Source: JBBQSN01 sp038213835
GTDB lineage: Bacteria > Actinomycetota > Actinomycetes > Actinomycetales > CAWJMD01
NCBI GenBank assembly: GCA_038213835.1
Contig: JBBQSN010000105.1
Span: 1 to 12,408 of the forward strand
Reading direction: 5' to 3'
Length of the DNA stretch: 12,408 bases
The position numbers were made by a program, and so were the translations under genes. Below, piece by piece: positions 5,663 through 11,346 of this stretch (within the stretch, counting starts at the first letter, position 1; each line of letters starts with the position of its first letter). The notes beneath the pieces were generated by a model. The model was not told where the DNA came from. It saw only the letters and a list, made by a program, of their open reading frames with translations, and made no database searches.

Positions 5663-6865
5663 CTACTTGTCGACGTCGCCGACGACGAAGAAGGTCGAGC
5701 CGAGGATCGCGACCATGTCGGAGACCAGGCAGCCGGGGAGCAGCTCGCTGAGGACCTGCACGTTGTTGAACGAGGCCGAGCGCAGCTTGAGCCGCCACGG
5801 GGTCTTGTCCCCGCGCGAGACGAGGTAGTAGCCGTTGAGGCCGAGCGGGTTCTCCGTCCAGGTGTAGCGGTGGCCCTCCGGCACCCGCAGCACCTTCGGG
5901 AGCCGCACGTTGACCGGCCCCTGCGGGAGGCCGCGCAGTCGCTCGACGCAGGCGTCGGCGAGGTCGAGGCTGACGTGCACCTGCTCGACCAGGCACTCCA
6001 GCCGGGCCAGGCAGTCGCCGGCGGTGCGGGTGACCACGCGGCCGGGACCGGCCTCGCCGAACAACTCGCCGTAGGCCAGGTACGGCTCGTCGCGGCGCAG
6101 GTCGAGGTCGACCCCGCTGGCCCGCGCGATCGGCCCGCTCGTGCCGTAGGCGTGCACCAGCTCCGGCGAGAGCACGCCGACGCCCTCGGTGCGCGCCCGC
6201 AGGATCTCGTTGCCGAGCAGCAGGCCCTCCAGCCGGCCCATGCCCTGGCGCACCGCGGCGACAGCCTCGAGCACCCGGCCCGTCCAGCCGGCCGGCAGGT
6301 CGTCCTTCAGCCCGCCGACCCGGTTGAACATGTAGTGCATCCGGCCGCCGGAGACCTCCTCCATCACGGCCTGCAGCTGCTCGCGCTCGGTGAAGGCGTA
6401 GAAGACGGGGGTGATCGCGCCGAGCTCGAGCGGGTACGAGCCGAGGAACATCAGGTGCGAGAGCACCCGGTTCAGCTCGGCCAGCAGGGTGCGGGTCCAG
6501 GTGGCGCGCTCGGGCACCTCCATGCCGAGCAGGTGCTCGACGCCGAGCACCACACCGAGCTCGTTGGAGAAGGCGGAGAGCCAGTCGTGCCGGTTCGCGA
6601 GCACGATGATCTGCCGGTAGTCGCGTGCCTCGAACAGCTTCTCCGCCCCGCGGTGCATGTACCCGACGACGGGCTCGGCCTCCACGATCAGCTCGCCGTC
6701 CAGGACCAGGCGCAGCCGCAGGACGCCGTGGGTGGCCGGGTGCTGCGGCCCGATGTTGAGCACCATCTCCTGGGTGGGCAGGTCACGCGCCCCGGCCCCA
6801 CCCGGTGGGCGCACGTCGGCCGACCCGGCACCCAGGCCGACCACCACGTGCTCGCGGGTCCCCAT
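5663..6865 (-). CDS. orphan NuoD-like (complex I 49-kDa subunit family) protein
   Basis: This 400-residue protein belongs to the NuoD/NDUFS2 family, whose complex I members bind quinone next to cluster N2. It shows NIGPQHPATHGVLR (37-50), GYMHRGAEKL (68-77), GMEVPERATWTRTLLAELNR (114-133), the region LELGAITPVF and the C-terminal AILGSTFFVVGDVDK. The family's quinone-site His is kept (H71 in HRGAEK). The motif that reads R-x-D-Y in canonical subunits reads RHDW here, so the quinone-site Tyr is Trp95. The protein ends in DVDK rather than the more usual D/E-x-DR. No nuoA-C or nuoE-N gene is adjacent: a DUF1684 gene lies downstream and a divergent bPH2 operon upstream. ATG 6865 gives a length close to normal family size. 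It probably represents a divergent paralogue rather than the housekeeping subunit; whether it joins complex I is unknown. Confidence 0.88.
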   Translation of the reverse strand: MGTREHVVVGLGAGSADVRPPGGAGARDLPTQEMVLNIGPQHPATHGVLRLRLVLDGELIVEAEPVVGYMHRGAEKLFEARDYRQIIVLANRHDWLSAFSNELGVVLGVEHLLGMEVPERATWTRTLLAELNRVLSHLMFLGSYPLELGAITPVFYAFTEREQLQAVMEEVSGGRMHYMFNRVGGLKDDLPAGWTGRVLEAVAAVRQGMGRLEGLLLGNEILRARTEGVGVLSPELVHAYGTSGPIARASGVDLDLRRDEPYLAYGELFGEAGPGRVVTRTAGDCLARLECLVEQVHVSLDLADACVERLRGLPQGPVNVRLPKVLRVPEGHRYTWTENPLGLNGYYLVSRGDKTPWRLKLRSASFNNVQVLSELLPGCLVSDMVAILGSTFFVVGDVDK

Positions 6866-6945
6866 GCCCGCGAGTGTGCCACCTGGGGCGTGAAAGGATG
6901 CGAGTCGAGGGCCACCCACCCCGGCGGGGGCCGCATCGAGGCACG

Positions 6946-6951
6946 AGGGAG
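6946..6951 (+). promoter_or_regulatory. ribosome binding site of the first bPH2 gene
   Basis: AGGGAG lies five bases before the ATG at 6957 and fixes that start. It is in the 91-bp divergent spacer shared with the NuoD-like gene. I saw no convincing promoter hexamers in that spacer. Confidence 0.6.
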
Positions 6952-6956
6952 ATGCG

Positions 6957-7448
6957 ATGAGTCCGTCCGACCCGTTCGCGCCGTCGGACGTCACCTGGAC
7001 GCCGGTGTCCCCCAAGCTCACCACCGTGCGGTTCATCGGGACGGGCATCACGGTCGTGGTCCTGGCGGCCCCGCTGCTCGTCCTGGCCCTGCTCGTCAGC
7101 ACCTGGTGGACCTGGACGATCCTGGCGGTCTGGCTGGTGCTCGCCGCCTGGATGCTCCTGCTCATCCCGCGCCAGGTGCGTTCGTGGGGGTACGCCGAGC
7201 GCGACCAGGACCTCCTGATCAAGCACGGGGTCGTGTTCAAGGAGCTCGTGGTGGTGCCCTACGGCCGGATGCAGTTCGTCGACGTCCAGGCCGGGCCGGT
7301 CGACCGTGCCTTCGACCTGTCCAAGGTCCAGCTGCACACCGCGTCCGCAGGCACCGACGCCGCGATCCCCGGGCTGCACCCGGACGAGGCGGCACGGCTG
7401 CGTGACCGGTTGGCGTCCCGGGGCGAGGCCCGGCTGGCCGGACTGTGA
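6957..7448 (+). CDS. bPH2 (DUF304, YdbS-like) membrane protein
   Basis: This 163-residue protein has two membrane segments (about 28-49 and 52-70) followed by one cytoplasmic bacterial PH domain (about 78-155). The diagnostic stretch is PYGRMQFVDVQAGPVDRAFD followed by LSKVQLHTAS (101-130), as in YdbS-like proteins. The start is well supported by the AGGGAG ribosome site. Its stop overlaps the GTG of the next gene (GTGA), so the two are translationally coupled and probably form one membrane complex. In Bacillus subtilis the YdbS/YdbT pair has been linked to resistance to antimicrobial peptides made by other bacilli; that role is not shown for actinobacteria. The arrangement of a small and a large bPH2 gene is typical of the family. 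Confidence 0.88.
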   Translation: MSPSDPFAPSDVTWTPVSPKLTTVRFIGTGITVVVLAAPLLVLALLVSTWWTWTILAVWLVLAAWMLLLIPRQVRSWGYAERDQDLLIKHGVVFKELVVVPYGRMQFVDVQAGPVDRAFDLSKVQLHTASAGTDAAIPGLHPDEAARLRDRLASRGEARLAGL

Positions 7449-9085
7449 CCCAGTCGGGATCCTCATCGGGGACGGCCCCGCCCTCGGCGGACCGGCCGGC
7501 ACCCGACCTGCCCGCCGGGCCGGCACCCGACCTGCCCGTAGGGCCGGCACCCGACCTGCCCGCCGGGCCGGCACCCGACCTGCCCGCCGGGCCGGCACCG
7601 GGTGCCCTCCCACCGGCTGACCAGGACGGCTGGCGCCGGCTGCACAAGGTCACGCCCGTGCTCAAGGGCTGGAAGGTGCTGGCGATCGCCCTGGTCATCG
7701 TCGGGCAGCAGCGCGGCGACGACCTGATCGCGGGCGGTGCGGCTCCCGGCCGCACGGAGGTCATGATCACCCTGGGCGTGCTGGTCGCCCTCGCCCTCGC
7801 GGCGTCGGTGTGGGCCTACCTGTCGTGGCGGATGACCCGCTACCGGGTCGGCACCGACATCGTCCAGCTCCACTCCGGCGTGCTGTTCCGCCAGCAGCGC
7901 CAGGCGCGGCTCGACCGGCTCCAGGCCGTCGACGTCGTGCAGCCGCTCCTCGGCCGCATCTTCGGGCTGTCCGAGCTCAAGCTCGAGGTGGCGGGCGGCG
8001 CCGGGTCCGACGTGAAGCTCTCCTACCTGCGCGACTCCGACGCCCAGCGGCTGCGCGGCGTGCTGCTGGCCCAATCGGCCGGGGTGGGCTTCGAGGGCGA
8101 GGACGCCCCCGAGGCGCCCGAGGACGAGCTGGTCCAGGTGCCGGTCGGTCGGCTGCTCGCCTCGATGGTGCTCTCGGGCGGCACCATCGTGGCCGCCGTG
8201 GTCCTGGTCGGCGTGGTGGCGGCCTCCTTCCTCTACCCGGCGGTCCTGTTCGGCGTGGTCCCCGCCCTGCTGGGCGTGGTGTCGACGTACTGGACCCAGT
8301 TCACCGGCGGCTTCGGCTTCCGGGTCGCCGCCTCCCCGGACGGGCTGCGGCTGAAGCACGGACTGCTGGAGACCCGGGCCCAGACCGTCCCGCCCGGACG
8401 CGTGCAGGCGGTGCAGCTCACCCAGGGGCTGCTGTGGCGGGGCAAGGACTGGTGGAAGGTGCAGGTCAACGTGGCCGGGTACGGGGTGGGCGCCGACGGC
8501 CAGGAGAAGGAGACGGTGCTGCTGCCGGTGGCCACCCGGGGCGAGGCGTTCCGTGTGCTGTCGGTCGTGCTGCCGGACCTCGGCCACCCCGACCCCGTCG
8601 GGCTGCTCGAGGCCGGCCTGGCCGGGACGACCGGCGAGGTCGAGGTCGACCCGGCCGGCTACGTCGGGGCGCCCCGCTCGTCGCGCTGGCTGGACCCGCT
8701 GTCCTGGCGCCGTCACGGGGTCGCGGTGAGCGAGCGCGCCCTGCTGATGCGGTCCGGGCGGTTCACCCGGCGGCTGGTGCTGGTGCCGCACGAGCGCACC
8801 CAGAGCCTCGGTCTGGAGCAGGGGCCGGTGCAGCGTCGGCTCGGCCTGGCGAGCCTGGTCGCGCACAGCACGCCGGGCCCCATCTCGCCCCGCGTCGACC
8901 ACCTCGAGGCCTCCTCCGCCCTGCGGCTGCTCACCGAGCAGGCCCAGCGGGCACGCAAGGCCCGGGCGGGGAGCGGGCCCGAGCGCTGGATGGAGAAGCG
9001 GACGCCGCCGGTCGACCTGGTGAAGCCGCTGCGGGCCCCGGCGCAGGCCGTGCCGCCGGCCCGGGAGCTCCTGCCGCCGGGCTGA
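7445..9085 (+). CDS. large bPH2 (YdbT-like) membrane protein with proline-rich N-terminal repeat
   Basis: This 546-residue protein carries three bPH2-type domains. An N-terminal low-complexity stretch has four copies of PAPDLPAG (18-49). Membrane segments lie at about 78-88 (weak) and 105-127, with a second hydrophobic block at 238-283. PH-like domains follow at about 131-208 (LDRLQAVDVVQPLLGRIFGL), 291-375 (PPGRVQAVQLTQGLLWR) and 423-505 (VPHERTQSLGLEQGPVQRRL). The shared signature is an R-x-Q-x-hydrophobic strand, a short turn and an R/W-x-x-G-L strand. The C-terminal 40 residues are basic and Pro-rich. The GTG start overlaps the previous stop, with no ribosome site of its own, which implies coupled translation. 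The gene ends six bases from the convergent Lrp-family gene. The role is probably membrane-stress or cell-envelope related by analogy; the molecular function is unknown. Confidence 0.87.
   Translation: MTQSGSSSGTAPPSADRPAPDLPAGPAPDLPVGPAPDLPAGPAPDLPAGPAPGALPPADQDGWRRLHKVTPVLKGWKVLAIALVIVGQQRGDDLIAGGAAPGRTEVMITLGVLVALALAASVWAYLSWRMTRYRVGTDIVQLHSGVLFRQQRQARLDRLQAVDVVQPLLGRIFGLSELKLEVAGGAGSDVKLSYLRDSDAQRLRGVLLAQSAGVGFEGEDAPEAPEDELVQVPVGRLLASMVLSGGTIVAAVVLVGVVAASFLYPAVLFGVVPALLGVVSTYWTQFTGGFGFRVAASPDGLRLKHGLLETRAQTVPPGRVQAVQLTQGLLWRGKDWWKVQVNVAGYGVGADGQEKETVLLPVATRGEAFRVLSVVLPDLGHPDPVGLLEAGLAGTTGEVEVDPAGYVGAPRSSRWLDPLSWRRHGVAVSERALLMRSGRFTRRLVLVPHERTQSLGLEQGPVQRRLGLASLVAHSTPGPISPRVDHLEASSALRLLTEQAQRARKARAGSGPERWMEKRTPPVDLVKPLRAPAQAVPPARELLPPG
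7496..7600 (+). repeat. 24-bp tandem repeat inside the large bPH2 gene
   Basis: Four full copies of a 24-base unit (7496-7519, 7520-7543, 7544-7567, 7568-7591) are followed by a partial copy. Each encodes PAPDLPAG; the second has GTA in place of GCC, giving Val for Ala. Units are otherwise identical at the DNA level, which suggests recent expansion. The period is a multiple of three, so copy changes would keep the frame. Confidence 0.93.
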
Positions 9086-9095
9086 GGCGCCTCAG
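9082..9095. terminator. palindrome spanning both stop codons of a convergent pair
   Basis: CTGAGGCGCCTCAG is a perfect 14-base palindrome. It contains the TGA of the large bPH2 gene (9083-9085) and, on the other strand, the TGA of the Lrp-family gene (9092-9094). As RNA it could form a 5-bp stem with a GCGC loop, extended by GGCT/AGCC with a bulge. It may act as a small bidirectional terminator, though the stem is short. Confidence 0.4.
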
Positions 9096-9517
9096 AGCCG
9101 CGACAGCACCATCGTGGAGCGGGTCTTCTGCACACCGTCGTGGTCGCGCACGGTCTCGAGCACGTGCTCGAAGTGGGTCATGTCGGCGGCGCGCACCTGC
9201 AGCATGGCGTCGGCCTCGCCCGTGACGGTGAACGCGGCCAGCACCTCCGGGATGTCGGAGACCATCGCCCGGATCCGGGCGGGGGAGACCCGGCCGTCGC
9301 AGAAGATCTCCACGAACGACTCGATCGTCCACCCGAGGGCGGCGGGGTCGACCACGGTGGTGAAGGCGCGCACCACGCCATCGGCCCGCAGCCGGTCGAC
9401 CCGGCGCTTGACCGCGGGCGCGCTCAGCCCGACGTCGGCCCCCACGACCTGGAAGCTGCGACGAGAGTCCTCCAGCAGTGACGCAATGATTCGTCGGTCT
9501 GTCTCATCGATGCGCAA
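9092..9517 (-). CDS. Lrp/AsnC family transcriptional regulator
   Basis: This 141-residue regulator has the two-part Lrp/AsnC architecture. An N-terminal winged helix-turn-helix (about 3-60) begins RIDETDRRIIASLLEDSRRS and has the recognition-helix region LSAPAVKRRVDRL (31-43). A C-terminal RAM domain (about 65-140) follows, with the ligand-site motif TVTGEADAMLQV (97-108). The start is a TTG at 9515-9517, supported by GAGAGG seven bases upstream. The gene is divergent from the arginine-modifying enzyme gene with a 68-bp spacer, so it probably senses an amino acid (arginine or ornithine are natural guesses) and controls that gene and itself. It converges on the bPH2 operon with a six-base gap. 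The family call is firm; the ligand is an inference from context. Confidence 0.92.
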   Translation of the reverse strand: MRIDETDRRIIASLLEDSRRSFQVVGADVGLSAPAVKRRVDRLRADGVVRAFTTVVDPAALGWTIESFVEIFCDGRVSPARIRAMVSDIPEVLAAFTVTGEADAMLQVRAADMTHFEHVLETVRDHDGVQKTRSTMVLSRL

Positions 9518-9548
9518 CGGACTGCCTCTCTAGCGGCGGTATCCAGCC

Positions 9549-9578
9549 TTGATCGGTACTGGCACCCGACCTTACCGT
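9549..9578 (+). promoter_or_regulatory. putative promoter giving a leaderless mRNA for the arginine-modifying enzyme
   Basis: TTGATC (9549-9554) and TACCGT (9573-9578) are separated by 18 bases. They match the housekeeping -35 and -10 consensus at four and three of six positions. Transcription starting about 7-8 bases after the -10 would begin at or next to the ATG at 9586, and no ribosome site precedes that ATG. Both facts fit a leaderless message, which is common in actinobacteria. Confidence 0.4.
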
Positions 9579-9585
9579 TGCAGAC

Positions 9586-10416
9586 ATGTCGCTGCCCCGG
9601 CACTACCTCATGTGCGCCCCCCGCCACTTCGAGGTGGTCTACGAGATCAACCCCTGGATGGACGCGACCGCGCCCGTCGACACCAACCTCGCCGTCGCCC
9701 AGTGGAACGTCCTGGTGCAGACCTACCGGGACCTCGGCCACCGGGTCGACCTGCTCGAGCCGGTGCCGGGGCTGCCCGACATGGTCTTCGCGGCGAACGG
9801 TTCCACCGTGGCCGGCGGCAGGGTCCTGGGCGCCAGCTTCGCCACCCCGCAGCGCACCGACGAGGCGGCCCACCACCTGGCCTGGCACGCCGAGCACGCC
9901 GAGGAGCTCGGCTGGTCCGAGGTCGTCGTCCCGCAGCACACCAACGAGGCCGAGGGCGACTTCGCGGTCACCGGCGACGTCGTCCTGGCCGGGTACGGCT
10001 TCCGCACCGACCCGCGGGCGCACGCCGAGCTGGCCGACACGATCGGGATGCCGGTGGTGTCGCTGCGGCTGGTCGACCCGCGCTACTACCACCTCGACGT
10101 CGCGCTGTGCGTGCTCGACGACACCCCGGGCTCGTCCCAGATCGCCTGGTACCCGGGTGCTTTCAGCGAAGGCAGCCAGCGGATCGTGCGCCGGATGTTC
10201 CCCGAGGCGATCGAGGTGCACGAGGTCGACGCCGAGGTGCTGGGGCTCAACGCCGTCAGCGACGGTCAGAACGTCGTCCTCCCGGCCACGGCGGAGAAGT
10301 TCGCGGCTCAGCTGGCCGAGCGGGGCTACGTCCCGGTGCCGGTCGACCTGTCCGAACTGCTCAAGGGCGGCGGCAGCGTCAAGTGCTGCACCCAGGAGCT
10401 GCGCCCCGCGCGTTGA
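9586..10416 (+). CDS. guanidino-group modifying enzyme: dimethylargininase-like, possibly arginine dihydrolase
   Basis: This 276-residue cytosolic enzyme belongs to the DDAH/arginine deiminase (GME) superfamily. Visible features are LMCAPRHFEVVYEINPWM (8-25), PDMVFAANGSTV (64-75), EAEGDF (121-126), the catalytic His in RYYHLD (H169), LNAVSDGQNVVLP (221-233) and the nucleophile region GGSVKCCTQEL, with C267 the likely catalytic Cys. Databases often call such proteins dimethylargininase, which makes citrulline. However, Asn71 in place of an acidic residue, and the EINPWM N-terminus, resemble cyanobacterial ArgZ/AgrE arginine dihydrolases, which make ornithine, CO2 and two ammonia. It is divergent from an Lrp/AsnC gene, consistent with regulated arginine breakdown. 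An ornithine aminotransferase gene, which I would expect beside such enzymes, is not present. The fold is clear; the exact reaction is an inference. Confidence 0.87.
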   Translation: MSLPRHYLMCAPRHFEVVYEINPWMDATAPVDTNLAVAQWNVLVQTYRDLGHRVDLLEPVPGLPDMVFAANGSTVAGGRVLGASFATPQRTDEAAHHLAWHAEHAEELGWSEVVVPQHTNEAEGDFAVTGDVVLAGYGFRTDPRAHAELADTIGMPVVSLRLVDPRYYHLDVALCVLDDTPGSSQIAWYPGAFSEGSQRIVRRMFPEAIEVHEVDAEVLGLNAVSDGQNVVLPATAEKFAAQLAERGYVPVPVDLSELLKGGGSVKCCTQELRPAR

Positions 10417-10430
10417 GCGTCCCTCCTAGG

Positions 10431-10563
10431 GTCCTCGACGTCGGTACGGGCAGTGGGCAGGCCGTCCTCGCCGGACGGATCGGTGCCCGGCGCCACGGCC
10501 ATGCACTGGCTGGACCTCGAGGTCGCCCTCCCGCGGCTGCACCGGACGTTCGGACCCGGGCCG
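10431..10563 (+). pseudogene. relic of a class I SAM-dependent methyltransferase
   Basis: Two methyltransferase signatures lie in different frames within about 130 bases. Frame one encodes VLDVGTGSGQ at 10431-10460, the glycine-rich SAM motif I. Frame two encodes ATAMHWLDLEVALPRLHR at about 10492-10545 and then TFGPG, resembling the region around motifs III-IV and the R-x-L-x-PGG segment of type-11 methyltransferases. The roughly 60 residues normally between them, and both ends of the gene, are missing, so this looks like a decayed remnant with an internal deletion and frameshift. It fills the 151-bp gap between the arginine enzyme and the lipoprotein gene. The similarity is by eye; chance in GC-rich sequence cannot be excluded. 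Confidence 0.45.
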
Positions 10564-10567
10564 CGGA

Positions 10568-11140
10568 TCAGCAGACCGCGGCGGTGTCGGCCCGGGTCAG
10601 GACGCCGTCGTCGTAGGTGAGCAGCCAGATCGTGTCGCCGGTCGCGAGGTCCTCGACCGAGCCGGGGGTCGTGGCGAGGCGCGGCTGCTGGTCAGTGCCC
10701 ACGGTGCAGGAGTTCAGGCCCACGACGACGTCTCTCGAGACCGGCACCACGTAGGTGCTGTCGCTGTTCTGGTTCCGGAACGGGTTCTCGGTGAGCGGCT
10801 CGAGCGGCACGCCCTCCTGAGACACCTTCTCCTCCGACCAGTCGCCGTAGGTCCAGCGGTCCAGGGTCAGCACCGTGGTGCCGTCGACGTCCTCGACGTC
10901 GGTGAGGGTTCCGAGGTCGTGCGCCCGGTCGGTGACGTCGCTCGTCGGGCCGGTGTCCTCGGGGGTGGTGGCCGGGCTGCTGGCCGGGGCGGAGGTCGAG
11001 GGCTCGCTCGTGACCGTCACGGTCTGGGCCGGTCCCGGGTCGTCGCCGCCGCACCCGGCAAGGGCGAGGACGGCGAGGACGCCCATCGCCACCGGGAGGG
11101 CGCGTGCTGGGGGATGCCGCGTGACGGTCCGAAGGGGCAC
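10568..11140 (-). CDS. small secreted lipoprotein of unknown function
   Basis: This 190-residue protein has an Arg-rich N-terminus, a hydrophobic core (ALPVAMGVLAVLALAG) and the lipobox LAGC with Cys30 as lipidation site. A Ser/Thr/Pro-rich linker follows (about 36-65; TSEPSTSAPASSPATT), typical of actinobacterial lipoproteins that span the wall. The remaining part, about 66-190, has no membrane segment and looks like a small beta-rich domain: VLTLDRWTYGDWSEE, TYVVPVSRDVVVGLNSC, DTIWLLTYDDGVLTRA and a C-terminal Cys. C-terminal Cys190 and the Cys in LNSC may pair. The GTG at 11140 is chosen because it gives the full signal peptide and follows GCAGGG; an internal ATG at 11086 would lack the basic N-terminus. 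It faces the ERCC4 gene divergently. I do not recognise the domain. Confidence 0.8.
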   Translation of the reverse strand: MPLRTVTRHPPARALPVAMGVLAVLALAGCGGDDPGPAQTVTVTSEPSTSAPASSPATTPEDTGPTSDVTDRAHDLGTLTDVEDVDGTTVLTLDRWTYGDWSEEKVSQEGVPLEPLTENPFRNQNSDSTYVVPVSRDVVVGLNSCTVGTDQQPRLATTPGSVEDLATGDTIWLLTYDDGVLTRADTAAVC

Positions 11141-11271
11141 CGCAGAACCCTGCACCGACTGGCGTCCTGCTGTCCATTCCGTCAGGCCCGTCGACGTAGC
11201 CCCCGCGTGAAGCTGGTGCACTGCCCCCCGCGCGCCGCGTGCGCAGACGAAGAGGCGCTCGTCGTGAGTGC

Positions 11272-11277
11272 AGGAGG
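11272..11277 (+). promoter_or_regulatory. strong ribosome binding site ahead of a leader ORF
   Basis: AGGAGG is the best Shine-Dalgarno match I noticed in this half of the window. It lies 9 bases before the GTG at 11287, but 68 bases before the ATG of the ERCC4 gene, which has no good site of its own. Confidence 0.55.
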
Positions 11278-11286
11278 ATGTGCACC

Positions 11287-11346
11287 GTGCCCAGGGAATC
11301 GACGGAGTGCATAGGCGTGCCGGCGGCCTCGGAAGCCAAGAGCTGA
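11287..11346 (+). CDS. putative 19-residue leader peptide coupled to the ERCC4 gene
   Basis: A GTG follows AGGAGG by 9 bases and opens a 19-codon frame ending at TGA 11344-11346. The product begins VPRESTECIGVPAASEAKS. Its stop shares an A with the ERCC4 start codon (TGATG), the classic arrangement for termination-reinitiation coupling. An in-frame ATG at 11278 would add three residues but abuts the ribosome site. The peptide has no motif. Alternatively the site serves the GTG at 11280, which is in frame with the ERCC4 gene, but that spacer is only two bases. The arrangement is seen directly; that it is translated is an inference. Confidence 0.35.
   Translation: MPRESTECIGVPAASEAKS

Noticed and set aside
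4892..7405. 837-codon plus-strand frame over the DUF1684 and NuoD-like genes
   Set aside because: It is antisense to two genes with clear family motifs and runs into the bPH2 gene in a wrong frame.
7496..7600. Possible CRISPR-like array
   Set aside because: Units are contiguous with no spacers and encode an in-frame protein repeat.
7463..8902. Minus-strand frame opposite the large bPH2 gene
   Set aside because: The protein is His/Gln/Arg-rich with no recognisable domain; the plus strand has three PH-like repeats and membrane segments.
11207..11314. 35-residue Cys-rich frame starting at GTG 11207 before the nuclease
   Set aside because: It has four Cys (one CxxC-like pair) but no ribosome site, an unusual composition and it overlaps the better-supported leader ORF; I cannot separate it from chance.
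11140..11345. Possible structured RNA in the lipoprotein/nuclease spacer
   Set aside because: Several GTGCA-containing short repeats are present but I could not build a consistent extended fold.
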